This document shows positions 7,151-16,340 of a stretch of 33,307 nt of DNA, in pieces (position 1 is the first letter of the stretch; the number at the start of each line of letters is the position of its first letter). A program made the position numbers and the translations under genes. The DNA comes from Rhodopirellula maiorica SM1 (GTDB lineage: Bacteria > Planctomycetota > Planctomycetia > Pirellulales > Pirellulaceae): NCBI RefSeq assembly GCF_000346295.1, contig NZ_ANOG01000246.1, forward strand, positions 1 through 33,307. The letters are read 5' to 3'. The notes below the pieces were generated by a model. That model was not told the origin of the DNA, did not search any database, and was given only the letters and a program-made list of their open reading frames with translations.

Positions 7151-8359
7151 ATGTCACGTCCCCAAACATCCCGTTCGGGCTTTACGCTCGTGGAACTTCT
7201 CGTCGTGATCGCGATCATCGGCGTGTTAGTCGGACTGCTGCTTCCTGCGGTCCAAGCGGCTCGCGAGGCAGCGCGTCGAATGAGTTGCAGTAACAACTTC
7301 AAACAGATCGGTCTGGCGGTTCACAATTACCATTCCGCTTACAACCAGTTGCCCAAGCAGAAAACGGGAACCGGGTTAGACCCCACGACCGGGGCTTGGT
7401 GGGACGGGACAAACGTGACCAACCAAAGTCAACTCAGCTGGCTTGTGCCGATCACTCCCTTTATCGAACAGCAAGCGATTTGGGAACAGATCTCTAATCC
7501 GCTCGGTTTCGAATTGAGTGCGGCTGGTGGACTTGTCGCACGAACACCGTCGTGGACCGCGATGGGCCCCAAACCGGGCAGCAACTATGTCTATCCGCCG
7601 GGGATGACCGAGTTGCCAAGTTTCCGTTGTCCTTCGGATCCCGGCACAGGATTGCCAGGAATGGGACGCACGAACTATGCATGTTGTCTCGGTGATTCGT
7701 TCTCCAAAGCAGAATCCGGAGCGGTGAACCAGACGTTGGTCGTCACGACGGGTGACGCAGAATGGTGTCGCGCCGGTCAACGTGGGGCCTTTGTCGTGCA
7801 CCAAAAGATGGCGTTCCGCGATATTTTGGATGGGCTGTCCAATACCATTATTGGCGGCGAGATCAATACGGATCTAGGCGATCGTGACATCACGACCGAT
7901 GCCGCGATCTTCAAGGCTGTCAAAGCCACTCCTTCGATCTGTAAAAGTGATGGATCGGTCGATCCGCAACGTCCTCGTTTCTGGGCCTCGGGTACAAACA
8001 CGATCATCAAAGCACACGGTTCGATCTACGGTCGTGGTTACCAATGGATGACGGGCGAGCATCTACACACCGGCATGATGACCATCCTGCCACCCAATAG
8101 CACGTTGTGCTACCAAGGCGAATGGCCGGGGCAAGAGGGCATTGCACCCCCAAGCAGTCGTCACCAAGGTGGTTGCCATGTGTTGATGGGCGATGGGGCC
8201 ATCAAGTTCATTACCAATTCGATCGAATCAGGCAACCAGGAAGCTCACATGGTTGAATTCAGCCGCACCGGAATCTCGGCTCCCGGTTCAAAGAGTCCTT
8301 ACGGATTGTGGGGTGCACTTGGTACCCGAGCTAGTAAAGAGACGGTCAGCGAATTTTAA
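7151..8359 (+). CDS. DUF1559 domain protein with type IV pilin-like N-terminus
   Basis: A 402-residue protein of the DUF1559 family, strongly expanded in Planctomycetes. Residues 10-32 are a prepilin-type signal: Gly10 followed by FTLVELLVVIAIIGVLVGLL with Glu at position +5, so a prepilin peptidase should cut after Gly10 and methylate Phe11. LLPAVQAAREAARRMSCSNN is the family hallmark after the helix. Near the C-terminus the HQGGCHVLMGDGAIKFI block is the usual H-x-DG motif of these proteins. AAGG stands ten bases before the ATG. The function is unknown; an extracellular, envelope-anchored or pseudopilin-like role is inferred. A small lipoprotein gene follows, as I expect for this family in this group. 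The pilus/secretion machine at 20850-33307 could be what handles it, but nothing here proves that. Confidence 0.92.
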   Translation: MSRPQTSRSGFTLVELLVVIAIIGVLVGLLLPAVQAAREAARRMSCSNNFKQIGLAVHNYHSAYNQLPKQKTGTGLDPTTGAWWDGTNVTNQSQLSWLVPITPFIEQQAIWEQISNPLGFELSAAGGLVARTPSWTAMGPKPGSNYVYPPGMTELPSFRCPSDPGTGLPGMGRTNYACCLGDSFSKAESGAVNQTLVVTTGDAEWCRAGQRGAFVVHQKMAFRDILDGLSNTIIGGEINTDLGDRDITTDAAIFKAVKATPSICKSDGSVDPQRPRFWASGTNTIIKAHGSIYGRGYQWMTGEHLHTGMMTILPPNSTLCYQGEWPGQEGIAPPSSRHQGGCHVLMGDGAIKFITNSIESGNQEAHMVEFSRTGISAPGSKSPYGLWGALGTRASKETVSEF

Positions 8360-8383
8360 TCCGCTGTTCGGTATTCAAGGTTT

Positions 8384-8408
8384 CTCGTGCAACCCTCGGT
8401 TGCACGAG
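8384..8408 (+). terminator. Hairpin after the DUF1559 gene
   Basis: CTCGTGCAACC, loop CTC, GGTTGCACGAG: a perfect 11-pair stem starting 25 bases after the stop codon. There is no U-run directly after the stem, but a T-rich stretch comes about 30 bases later. It may end transcription partly or protect the 3' end. Confidence 0.5.
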
Positions 8409-8472
8409 CTGGCGAATTTATCGCTCGCCACCTCATTTGTTTTAAAATTTTTACTCGATGCAGAATCTAATC

Positions 8473-8667
8473 ATGAAAACTCCACTCACGCACCTGTTTT
8501 ACACCGCGTTGTTCGTCGGAACGCTCTCGATCACCGGTTGCGGCGATTCTGATGCACCGGCGATCGTGGGCGGCCCGACTCCGGAAATCCAAGCCCAGCT
8601 TGACGCCCGCGAAAACGACTACGCAAAATCGATGGCGGAATCAAGAAAAGGGGATCGTAGCCAATAG
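8473..8667 (+). CDS. Small lipoprotein of unknown function
   Basis: A 64-residue protein with a lipoprotein signal: MKTPLTHLFY, a hydrophobic core and the lipobox Ile-Thr-Gly-Cys with Cys23 as the lipidated residue. Only about 40 residues follow, hydrophilic and charged. An in-frame ATG five codons earlier (8458) is an alternative start; neither has a ribosome site. It lies between the two hairpins that follow the DUF1559 gene and is probably co-expressed with it. I recognise no domain. Confidence 0.65.
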   Translation: MKTPLTHLFYTALFVGTLSITGCGDSDAPAIVGGPTPEIQAQLDARENDYAKSMAESRKGDRSQ

Positions 8668-8690
8668 GACGGAACGTTGATCTCTTTGTC

Positions 8691-8721
8691 GACAGGGCGG
8701 GTCATGAGGACTCGCCTTGTC
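8691..8721 (+). terminator. Strong hairpin after the small lipoprotein gene
   Basis: GACAGGGCGGGTC, loop ATGAG, GACTCGCCTTGTC. As plus-strand RNA this is a continuous 13-pair stem with two G-U pairs; the other strand would have A-C mismatches instead. This fits a structure in the transcript of the upstream genes. No U-run follows, so it may be Rho-linked or a processing element. Confidence 0.5.
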
Positions 8722-8815
8722 CTGCCATCGATTGGCACTTCGTCTGAAGCGGGACTCCGCTTTGATTCCACCTCGTAATACCGATGACTCGTCGGGACTT
8801 GACGGGGTTTTTTCT

Positions 8816-11800
8816 ATGATGATTCCTGCGGATCGCCCCTCTGCCGATCGTTCTCGGTTGTCTCGGATGATCATTCGTCTGATGCTGATCTGTCTGCTCG
8901 CGATCAGCGGCTGCGATCGGCCGAACGATCTCGAATTGGATCCCGGCACTGAAACGCTGCAAGACCCTGATTCGCTCGCGACCCCTGATTCGCTCAGCGC
9001 ACTGCATGCCGCGATCGACCGTCAACATTGGACAGAGGCATGGGAATTGTCACCCGTCGTGCTGTCTCGCTATCCGGGGGACGCTGATGCGATCGCGTCG
9101 GTTGCCCGAGTCGCATTGGAAAACCAGAAACAGGATTTGGCTGGTGATTTGATGATCGATGCATGTCGAGCCGAGTCGCTCTCAAACGCATCGCGGATTC
9201 AGCAAGCGATTGCGACACTCGCCGTCGCCGGGCGTATCTATGATGCGATCGATCTGCTTGACGAATGTGTCGATCAATATCCGCAACAACACTCGATGCG
9301 TCGGATGTTGTTCAATTTCTATCATGGTGTCGAGGATCATGTTCACGGTATCCCGCACGGACGTGTTCTTGTTCGCCACCGTCAATTTGATCTGCCTTTG
9401 TTGTTGGCGCTATGCAGTAGCGAAATTCGCACCGAGAGTGCGGATCCATTGGTCGAGATGGCACGCCGCAACGCTAAGGACAAGCGTCCGTTGATTGCCG
9501 AAGCGAAAATCCAATATGATCTTGGCAAAATGGATGATGCGGCGTCATTGTTAGACGACTGTCTCCGCTTTCACCCAAACTACGCCCCGGCGCTGGCGCT
9601 GAATTGTCGAGTGTTGTTCGCCCAACATCGCCAAGACGACTTGGTCCAAATTGCCGAAACTCGCGGTGATGAAATCGATCGCTATCCAAATTACTGGATC
9701 GCTATTGGGGATTTCGCAAGTTCCCAGCAACACGATGCGGAAGCGACACGAGCGTACTGGGAAGCCACCCGTTGTGATGCCGATGATCGCGAAGCGTGGG
9801 TGAAACTGAGTACGTCGTTACGACGGTTGGGGGACTCGCACCGCAATCTTGACGTCAAGGCGATCGCCGCGATCGAAAATCGGGTGATGCAGCTCAGTCA
9901 ACTCGCTGAATTAAAATCATCGATGACCAAGCGTGATCGTCCTGATCGCGGCACGGCGATCGAGATTGCGACTACGTTGCAACAGCTCGGGAGACTCTGG
10001 GAAGCCGAGGCGTGGGCGGCGTTTGCAACCACGTTGGCCGACGACAATAACGTTCAGGTGAACCAAGTGCGTCAATCGATCATCGCGGCGCTTCGCAAGG
10101 ACACGCCTTGGCAAAGTTTGGCTTCGCACCCGGAACTAACACTCGATTTAAGCGAGTTACCGCTGCCACGATTGGCCAATCCAAATCGTGTTTTGACCAA
10201 GCGCCGCTCGTCGCCAACACCCGCGGCGGTGTCCGCCGGTCCACCGTCAACGATGGCGTTGATCGACGAAGCAAGCCAACGCAGTTTAAAATTTTGGGGA
10301 CGCACCGGTGATGATTTGGATCGGCCGGGGGTGATGTTTTATCAAACGGTGGGATGTGGTGGTGGGGCGATCGATTTCGATCTGGATGGTTGGATTGATC
10401 TTTACTTGACCGCCGCCGGCGGAACGCCGTCCAAACGTGATTCGGCCGCGAATGGGTTGATGAGAAACCATGATGGTGTGTTTTCCAATGTGGCGAGTCA
10501 AGCGAATGTAGATGACCGAGGGTTCGGACAAGGCGTGGCGATCGGTGATGTCAATGAAGATGGATTTTCGGATATTTTGGTGTTGAACTATGGACCTAAC
10601 ACGCTGCTGGTCAATAACGGTGACGGCACCTTCGCTGATGCAAGCAATCGTTTGGACCACCACAATGTGTCGACTTGGTCGACAAGTGCCGCAATCGCCG
10701 ATTTAGACGCAGACGGTTTAGCGGACCTTGTGATCGTGAACTACTGTGGCGGGATGAAACCGGTTTCCGACATCTGTCGTGACCTGGACTCTGAGATCGC
10801 GAGAGCCTGCTCGCCTATCGTTTTTCCCGCTGCGGTCGATGGGTTCATGAAAAACCGCGGCGACGGGGACTTTGTTGATCAGACGACTCGGTGGAATGCG
10901 AGACCCTTGGTGTCTGGACGCGGACTAGGCGTGACCGCAGGCGAATTCGATCACCAAGCGGGCGTGGACGTGTTTGTCGCCAACGACATGACCAGCAACC
11001 ATTACTGGAGCCGCAGCAACGACTCGCAATCCGTCGCCGATTTTCAATTGACCGAATCTGCAATTTTACGAGGTCTTGGATCCGACGACCGCTCCGCGGC
11101 TCAAGGTTCGATGGGCATTGCGGTTGCCGATTTTGATCGCGATGGTGGCACCGATTTCTACGTCACAAATTTTGTCAACGAATGCAACACCTATCATGTG
11201 CAAGAGCGAGGCGGGTTATGGCGAGATCAAACGGCAATCCACCAGCTTTACAAGCCGACGCTTCCGATGGTCGGTTTTGGCACCCAAGCGGTCGATCTCG
11301 ATAACGACGCGGTTCTCGAATTGGTGGTGTCCAACGGACATGTGGATCATTATCGCAGTGGCGACCATGCCAACTTCTATGCTCAACCGATGCAGGTGTT
11401 TCAGCGACGTCGGTTCATCCACGGTGCATCCGACGGCGAGTTCGTTTCGATCGCCGATCGGATCGCTGGCGATTATTTGAAGTCGCCTCATGTGGGACGT
11501 GCCTTATGGACGCTGGATGCAAATCGTGATGGACGCACTGATTTGGTGGTAACACATCAAACCGAGCCTGTTTCGCTGTTGATGAACCATTGCGATCCTG
11601 CGGGGGATTGGTTGCAGTTGCAACTCGTCGGTCGCGATTGCTCGCGCGATGCAATTGGTGCCAAAGTTAATATCCAAGCGGGCGATCAACAGTGGACTGT
11701 GGGGCAATATTCGGGTGACGGGTTTCTATGTAGTAACGAGCGTGTGATCCACGTCGGAATGGGCAATGCAAAAGACGATTGCGTCGTCGTGGTGAGCTGG

Positions 11801-11893
11801 CCCGATGGTCAAATACAGCGATTCCATCAGCTTGCCGTCAATGCTCGCTGGTTGCTCGTACAAGGAGACGCGGACGCGTTTAGGTGTCAATGA
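8816..11893 (+). CDS. Giant lipoprotein with TPR-like region, FG-GAP/VCBS repeats and ASPIC/UnbV domain (first of pair)
   Basis: 1025 residues from the ATG at 8816. A charged lead of 17 residues and a hydrophobic segment end in the lipobox Ile-Ser-Gly-Cys (Cys33). An inner ATG at 8867 would give a minimal 16-residue signal. Residues of about 60-440 are helical TPR-like repeats (for example AALENQ-type and LDDCLRFHPNYAPALAL segments). From about 515 to 905 come FG-GAP/VCBS blades with calcium-type loops such as DLDGWIDL, DVNEDGFSD, DLDADGLADL and DFDRDGGTDFY. From about 930 to the end is an ASPIC/UnbV domain (WLQLQLVG, RDAIGAKV, VSWPDGQIQ). This CRTAC1-like architecture suggests an outer-surface beta-propeller lipoprotein. 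The ligand is unknown. The stop codon overlaps the start of the next, paralogous gene. Confidence 0.88.
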   Translation: MMIPADRPSADRSRLSRMIIRLMLICLLAISGCDRPNDLELDPGTETLQDPDSLATPDSLSALHAAIDRQHWTEAWELSPVVLSRYPGDADAIASVARVALENQKQDLAGDLMIDACRAESLSNASRIQQAIATLAVAGRIYDAIDLLDECVDQYPQQHSMRRMLFNFYHGVEDHVHGIPHGRVLVRHRQFDLPLLLALCSSEIRTESADPLVEMARRNAKDKRPLIAEAKIQYDLGKMDDAASLLDDCLRFHPNYAPALALNCRVLFAQHRQDDLVQIAETRGDEIDRYPNYWIAIGDFASSQQHDAEATRAYWEATRCDADDREAWVKLSTSLRRLGDSHRNLDVKAIAAIENRVMQLSQLAELKSSMTKRDRPDRGTAIEIATTLQQLGRLWEAEAWAAFATTLADDNNVQVNQVRQSIIAALRKDTPWQSLASHPELTLDLSELPLPRLANPNRVLTKRRSSPTPAAVSAGPPSTMALIDEASQRSLKFWGRTGDDLDRPGVMFYQTVGCGGGAIDFDLDGWIDLYLTAAGGTPSKRDSAANGLMRNHDGVFSNVASQANVDDRGFGQGVAIGDVNEDGFSDILVLNYGPNTLLVNNGDGTFADASNRLDHHNVSTWSTSAAIADLDADGLADLVIVNYCGGMKPVSDICRDLDSEIARACSPIVFPAAVDGFMKNRGDGDFVDQTTRWNARPLVSGRGLGVTAGEFDHQAGVDVFVANDMTSNHYWSRSNDSQSVADFQLTESAILRGLGSDDRSAAQGSMGIAVADFDRDGGTDFYVTNFVNECNTYHVQERGGLWRDQTAIHQLYKPTLPMVGFGTQAVDLDNDAVLELVVSNGHVDHYRSGDHANFYAQPMQVFQRRRFIHGASDGEFVSIADRIAGDYLKSPHVGRALWTLDANRDGRTDLVVTHQTEPVSLLMNHCDPAGDWLQLQLVGRDCSRDAIGAKVNIQAGDQQWTVGQYSGDGFLCSNERVIHVGMGNAKDDCVVVVSWPDGQIQRFHQLAVNARWLLVQGDADAFRCQ

Positions 11894-14800
11894 TGCGAAT
11901 CTTCATTTCCGGTTCTAGCCACATTGATTCGAGGCCGCGCAGAATCGCGGTTCTAACGCTTTCGATCGACTGCCGACAATTGTTCGGCCTTTGGTTCGCT
12001 GCACTTTGCCGGCCGGACGCGTCTTGCTGCGGTTGGAGGGGCGTTTTGGTTTGTTTCGCCATCACCGCGGGGTTGTTGGGGTGTCGCGAGGCAAACGAAG
12101 CCGTCGCGACCATCGATTCGATCGCTAGCCAGGCGGAATCCGCACCGAAATCAGCTCCGACGCAATCACAACGTATGCAGTCGGCCGGACGGTTGATCGA
12201 AGCGGGGGCCACCTCCGAAGCCTCGTTAGTGATCCGGGATCTGTTGATTGAGGACCCTGATGATTTGCAGTTCAATACGTTGATGCTGCGAGTGATGGTC
12301 GCAGAACAGGATATCGCCGCAGCGGTCGCGTTGTTGGATCGGATGGCAGATGTGCATCCCGCTCGCCATGACGATCTGCATGCGCATGCGGCAAACCTGC
12401 TGTACCACGACGGAGCGGTCGAGCAAGCGATCGATCGTCTCGAGTCACTGTTGACGCGGTCCCCAGCGTTCCACGAGGCGCGGCGACGGTTGGCACAAAT
12501 GCTGAACCAACAAGGATACATGTTTGATGCAAATGAACAGATTCGAATTCTGATTCGTGGCCATGCGATGACGCTTGACGAACTGGTTAGTTTGATCTTT
12601 CCCGATCGGTCATGGATTGCGGTCAAGGATATTCCGCAGGATCGCAGCGAGTGGCCGACACATCAATGGAGCGTGATGAAAGTCGCGTCGGCCTATCGCA
12701 TCGACGGGAATCCACGTCTGGCGCTGCAGTGTTTGAGCGAGCATGAATCGAACGATGATCGAACCGACCCAGCGACTGAATCACTGCGGGGCCGTGTGTT
12801 GGCCGACGCGCAGATGTACGATCGATTGCGTGATTGGGTTTCGTCGGCGCCAACGCGATGCCAGCGATATCCCGACTACTGGATCGCTTGCGGCAACTTG
12901 GCGATCCACGACAAAGACGACGGTGCGATCGCTTGTTTTACCAACGCGATCCAGAGGGAACCGCACAGTTTAGACGCTCACTATGGAATGATTCAGTCGC
13001 TTGAAAATGCGGGCCGCATGCCGCAAGCCGAGTTGTTTCGCAAGCGATCCCAGGTGCTCGATACATTGGGGCACCAAGTCCGGAAAATCCGCGATTCGAC
13101 GCAGCCAAATCCACAAGATTTTGTCGATTTGGCGACCGGCTTGATGAGCGTGGGACGCTCGATAGAGGCGATTGCATGGCAGGAATTTGCCTTGGCCCTG
13201 TTTTCGCCGCGTTCACCTCAGCGTCATCAGATTGGCAGCTACAAGGCACGCGTGCTGGCCGAGTTCCCCTCCGGCAATGACGAAGCCACTGTTTTGTGCG
13301 GGCTCGATTTAGGATCGTTGCCATCAGTGGATCGATGGTTAGCCACGCTAAAGCCTGAGTCATCTCATTCGGCAACGACGATCAAAAGCGTCTCGCATGC
13401 TCTACCCTCTCGAGCCGTTATTCCCCAGATCAATGCTGTTTTCCAGAACGTCGCCGAGCGAGTCGGGATCGAGTTTCGTTATCGCAACGCTGCCGTTCCG
13501 GTCGAGCGAGAATTTCAGATATTTCAAGCCTTCGGTGGTGGAGTGGCATGTTTGGATGTCGACCGTGACGGAAGCGTCGATTTCTATTTTGGGCAAGCCG
13601 CGACCACGCCGCCCGATGGAATCGCGACTTTTTCCAACGCATTGTTTCGAAATCGCAACGGCCAATTTGCAAACGTCATCGCCGAGGCTGCTGCTGATCA
13701 TCGAGGATACACCATGGGAGTGACCGCAGGGGATTGGAACCAAGACGGTTTCGCCGACCTGATGATCGGCAACTTGGGACGAAATAAGCTGTTGATCAAT
13801 CAAGGCGATGGCACGTTCCGGCCGGCTGCCGATAACTCGCTTGCGGAGGTGTCTTCGTTTACCAGCAGTGTGGCGATCGCGGATGTGACGGGCGATTCGC
13901 TTCCGGACATCGTCGAGATCAACTATCTGGATGATCCGACCGTTTTTGATCCGATCAAATATGACGCCGATGGCAAGCCAATCTCGTTGCCGGGGCCTTT
14001 GCAGTTTCAGCCCGCGATGGATCGCGTATGGGTTTCAAAGGGTGACGGATCAATGGTGCCAGAGCCGCTCGGGGGTCAAGTCGCCGCGGACTATAGCACA
14101 GGACTTGCGCTTTTGGTCACCGATCTTGACCAGACACCTGGGAACGACGTATTTGTTGCAAACGATCTGCGAGCGAATCAATTGTGGGTGCGACGCGATC
14201 CCGATGATTTGCGTTCCGCCAGGGTGGATGTCGCGGTGACGCGGGGTGCGGCTTACGGAAGTTCCGGCAAACCGATGGCGTGCATGGGAATTGCTGCGGC
14301 CGATTTCGATGGCAATGGACGAACCGATTTACATATCACCAATTTCGAAAATGAATGGTCCAATCAATACATGCAGAACGAATCGGGCGTGTTTGTCGAT
14401 TCAGCGGTGCCCTATCAATTGGATACGGTGTCACGAAAGATGTTGGGGTTTGGCACCCAGGCCATCGATTACGATAACAACACGGTGTGGGATTTGATCG
14501 TCGGCAACGGTCACATCGAAGATTTGAGTGCCAAAGGAAGTTTGTTTGCGATGCCCACGCAATTGTTGGCGGGACGAGGCAACGAATTTGTTTTGCAGCA
14601 TGTGTTGGGCGACGACGAATACTGGAGCGGGATGCATTTTTCGCGAGCGATGGCAAAATGCGATTTCAACCGTGATGGACGCGTCGACATCGTGATCACC
14701 GATTTGAAGCAGAATGCGGTCTTGCTCGAAAACCAAACTCCCACGGCCAATCATTGGCTACAGCTCGAGTTGGTTGGCACAGTGTCCGAACGGGATGCGA

Positions 14801-15042
14801 TCGGAGCACGGGTGACTGTCGAGTTCACCTCACAATCACTCACGCAAACGGTCAACTCCGGAGACGGCTATTGTGCCAAGAACGAGGCGGTTCTGCTGTT
14901 TGGGCTTGCCGGTGCCGATTCGGCTGATCGGGTCACCGTGCTGTGGCCAAGCGGTCGAGAGCAGGTTTTTACAAACTTAATATGCGAGAAGCGTTGGCTG
15001 TTGATCGAGGGTGAATCGGCTTGGGACACTTCGCTACAATAG
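11890..15042 (+). CDS. Giant lipoprotein with TPR-like region, FG-GAP/VCBS repeats and ASPIC/UnbV domain (second of pair)
   Basis: 1050 residues with the same domain order as the protein before it. The start ATG shares the ATGA overlap with the previous stop, implying translational coupling. A GTG two codons earlier is also in frame. The lipobox Leu-Leu-Gly-Cys puts the lipidated residue at Cys65, after an unusually long N-region, so the signal is less certain than in the paralogue. TPR-like helices span about 95-440. FG-GAP loops include DVDRDGSVDFYF (about 557), DWNQDGFADL, DFDGNGRTDLH and DFNRDGRVDIV. The ASPIC/UnbV end starts near 955 (WLQLELVG, RDAIGARVTVEF, VLWPSGREQ). The two proteins differ clearly in sequence, so the duplication is old. 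A complex of both is plausible but inferred only from coupling. Confidence 0.88.
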   Translation: MMRIFISGSSHIDSRPRRIAVLTLSIDCRQLFGLWFAALCRPDASCCGWRGVLVCFAITAGLLGCREANEAVATIDSIASQAESAPKSAPTQSQRMQSAGRLIEAGATSEASLVIRDLLIEDPDDLQFNTLMLRVMVAEQDIAAAVALLDRMADVHPARHDDLHAHAANLLYHDGAVEQAIDRLESLLTRSPAFHEARRRLAQMLNQQGYMFDANEQIRILIRGHAMTLDELVSLIFPDRSWIAVKDIPQDRSEWPTHQWSVMKVASAYRIDGNPRLALQCLSEHESNDDRTDPATESLRGRVLADAQMYDRLRDWVSSAPTRCQRYPDYWIACGNLAIHDKDDGAIACFTNAIQREPHSLDAHYGMIQSLENAGRMPQAELFRKRSQVLDTLGHQVRKIRDSTQPNPQDFVDLATGLMSVGRSIEAIAWQEFALALFSPRSPQRHQIGSYKARVLAEFPSGNDEATVLCGLDLGSLPSVDRWLATLKPESSHSATTIKSVSHALPSRAVIPQINAVFQNVAERVGIEFRYRNAAVPVEREFQIFQAFGGGVACLDVDRDGSVDFYFGQAATTPPDGIATFSNALFRNRNGQFANVIAEAAADHRGYTMGVTAGDWNQDGFADLMIGNLGRNKLLINQGDGTFRPAADNSLAEVSSFTSSVAIADVTGDSLPDIVEINYLDDPTVFDPIKYDADGKPISLPGPLQFQPAMDRVWVSKGDGSMVPEPLGGQVAADYSTGLALLVTDLDQTPGNDVFVANDLRANQLWVRRDPDDLRSARVDVAVTRGAAYGSSGKPMACMGIAAADFDGNGRTDLHITNFENEWSNQYMQNESGVFVDSAVPYQLDTVSRKMLGFGTQAIDYDNNTVWDLIVGNGHIEDLSAKGSLFAMPTQLLAGRGNEFVLQHVLGDDEYWSGMHFSRAMAKCDFNRDGRVDIVITDLKQNAVLLENQTPTANHWLQLELVGTVSERDAIGARVTVEFTSQSLTQTVNSGDGYCAKNEAVLLFGLAGADSADRVTVLWPSGREQVFTNLICEKRWLLIEGESAWDTSLQ

Positions 15043-15097
15043 CGGTTCACAAAAAGTTTTTTACTTCGTCGTCCCATTTCCAACCGAGCCGTTGTAT

Positions 15098-16090
15098 ATG
15101 AAAGCTGCGTTTATTCAGCAGACAGGTCCTGCTTCGTCGATCCAATATGGCGAATTGCCGACGCCGGAAATAACCGATTCTCAAGTGCTCGTGCGTGTCG
15201 GTGCGGTCTCAGTGAACCCGATCGATCTTTACATCCGCAGCGGTGCGGTGGCAGCAGAGTTGCCAAGTCCCTACATCATCGGCTCGGACCTTGCCGGTAC
15301 CGTCGAAGCGGTGGGGGCGAAAGTGACACGGTTCAAAGTCGGCGACCGAGTTTGGGGAGTTCAGCAGAGTTCGGGAGGTCACCAAGGGACGTTTTCACAG
15401 TGGTGTGCGATGGATCCGCAGTGGCTGCATACGACCCCCGAGGATGTTTGCGACGAAGACGCTGCCGCAATCGCGTTGGTCGGGATCACGGCTAACCTAG
15501 GAATGATTCGCGAAGCACGTCTGCAGCCGGGTGAAACGATCTTTGTCCATGGCGGTACCGGCGGCGTCGGATCGGCGGTGGTACAGATGGGCAAAGCCGT
15601 CGGTGCACGCGTGATTGCCACCGCCGGTGGCGAAGAAAAGGCAGAGCGATGTCGTGATCTTGGCGCGGACATTGTCATCGACTATCGCAAAGGGAAGGTG
15701 GCTGAGCAGTTGCAGCAACACGCTGCCGAGGGAGTCAACGTGTTTTTTGAAACGTTGCGCGAGCCCGATTTTGATTTTGCCATTGCCGCAATGGCGCCGC
15801 GTGGCCGGATGGTGGTGATGGCTGGCCGCGACGCGAGGCCTGAATTCCCCGTCGGACCGTTTTATGTCAAAGGCTGCTCGCTGCACGGATTCATGTTGCT
15901 CAAAGCGAGTGCGGAAGAACAACAAGCTGCCGCCGATGATATCAATCGCTGGATGGCGGCAAAACAGCTTCGCCCGCTAATCGATCGAGTAATGTCGCTC
16001 AGTGAAGCGGCAGAAGCACACGCGTTGCAAGAAAAGCAAACGCTCGAAAACCAAAGCAACTTGGTTGGCAAGTTGGTGTTAACGCCGTAG
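15098..16090 (+). CDS. Zinc-less MDR oxidoreductase (NADPH:quinone reductase-like)
   Basis: A 330-residue medium-chain dehydrogenase/reductase. The N-terminal GroES-like domain shows VSVNPIDLYIRSG and GSDLAGTVEAVGAKVTRFKVGDRVWG. The Rossmann domain starts near residue 148 with VHGGTGGVGSAVVQMGKAVG, the NADP(H)-binding glycine motif of quinone oxidoreductases. The zinc-binding cysteines of alcohol dehydrogenases are absent, so it belongs to the zinc-less QOR/zeta-crystallin branch and probably reduces quinones or enones in the cytoplasm. The ATG at 15098 starts the conserved MKAAFIQ. A longer frame from 15011 overlaps the preceding lipoprotein gene and adds no conserved sequence. It follows that gene by 55 bp but shares no evident function with it. 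Confidence 0.9.
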   Translation: MKAAFIQQTGPASSIQYGELPTPEITDSQVLVRVGAVSVNPIDLYIRSGAVAAELPSPYIIGSDLAGTVEAVGAKVTRFKVGDRVWGVQQSSGGHQGTFSQWCAMDPQWLHTTPEDVCDEDAAAIALVGITANLGMIREARLQPGETIFVHGGTGGVGSAVVQMGKAVGARVIATAGGEEKAERCRDLGADIVIDYRKGKVAEQLQQHAAEGVNVFFETLREPDFDFAIAAMAPRGRMVVMAGRDARPEFPVGPFYVKGCSLHGFMLLKASAEEQQAAADDINRWMAAKQLRPLIDRVMSLSEAAEAHALQEKQTLENQSNLVGKLVLTP

Positions 16091-16209
16091 TGGATTCCAT
16101 GCCCACGATTCCTGTCGCCCTTTGGGGCTTTGCCATCGTGTTTGTGCCCGTGGTTGCAGCGTGCCGTCCCTTCGGGGCGTGCGGTCATTAAGTGGCGGAA
16201 GTCACGTAT

Positions 16210-16234
16210 TTCCGTCGGGCTAGCCCCGGCGGAA
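16210..16234. repeat. GC-rich hairpin module
   Basis: TTCCGTCGGG, loop CTAGC, CCCGGCGGAA: ten pairs including one U-G pair when read as plus-strand RNA. It is about 120 bases after the MDR stop codon and is the best-formed unit of the surrounding repeat stretch. Confidence 0.5.
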
Positions 16235-16322
16235 TAACAAATGGCAACTACCAGTTGTCGCACCGACCGGGGACAAGCCCGGCGGAAGCGAGGGGAGCCA
16301 GACTTTCAGCACTTTCAAATCG

Positions 16323-16340
16323 CAGTCGCCTTCGCGACTG
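16323..16340. terminator. Hairpin between converging genes
   Basis: CAGTCGC, loop CTTC, GCGACTG: a perfect seven-pair stem five bases beyond the sulfatase stop codon (minus strand) and at the end of the MDR side. There is no clear U-run on either strand, so a terminator role is only suggested by position. Confidence 0.35.

Noticed and set aside
8717-8815. Upstream start (TTG at 8717) for the first giant lipoprotein
   Set aside because: It lies inside the stem of the hairpin at 8691-8721 and would place the lipobox far from the N-terminus.
10755-10768. TGAAACCGGTTTCC, an operator-like word inside the first giant lipoprotein gene
   Set aside because: It is inside coding sequence (Met-Lys-Pro-Val), isolated and away from any promoter; probably chance.
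11880-12626. 248-codon open frame on the minus strand inside the second giant lipoprotein gene
   Set aside because: Antisense to a well-supported gene; the product is Ser/Arg/Cys-rich with no domain, as expected of a shadow frame.
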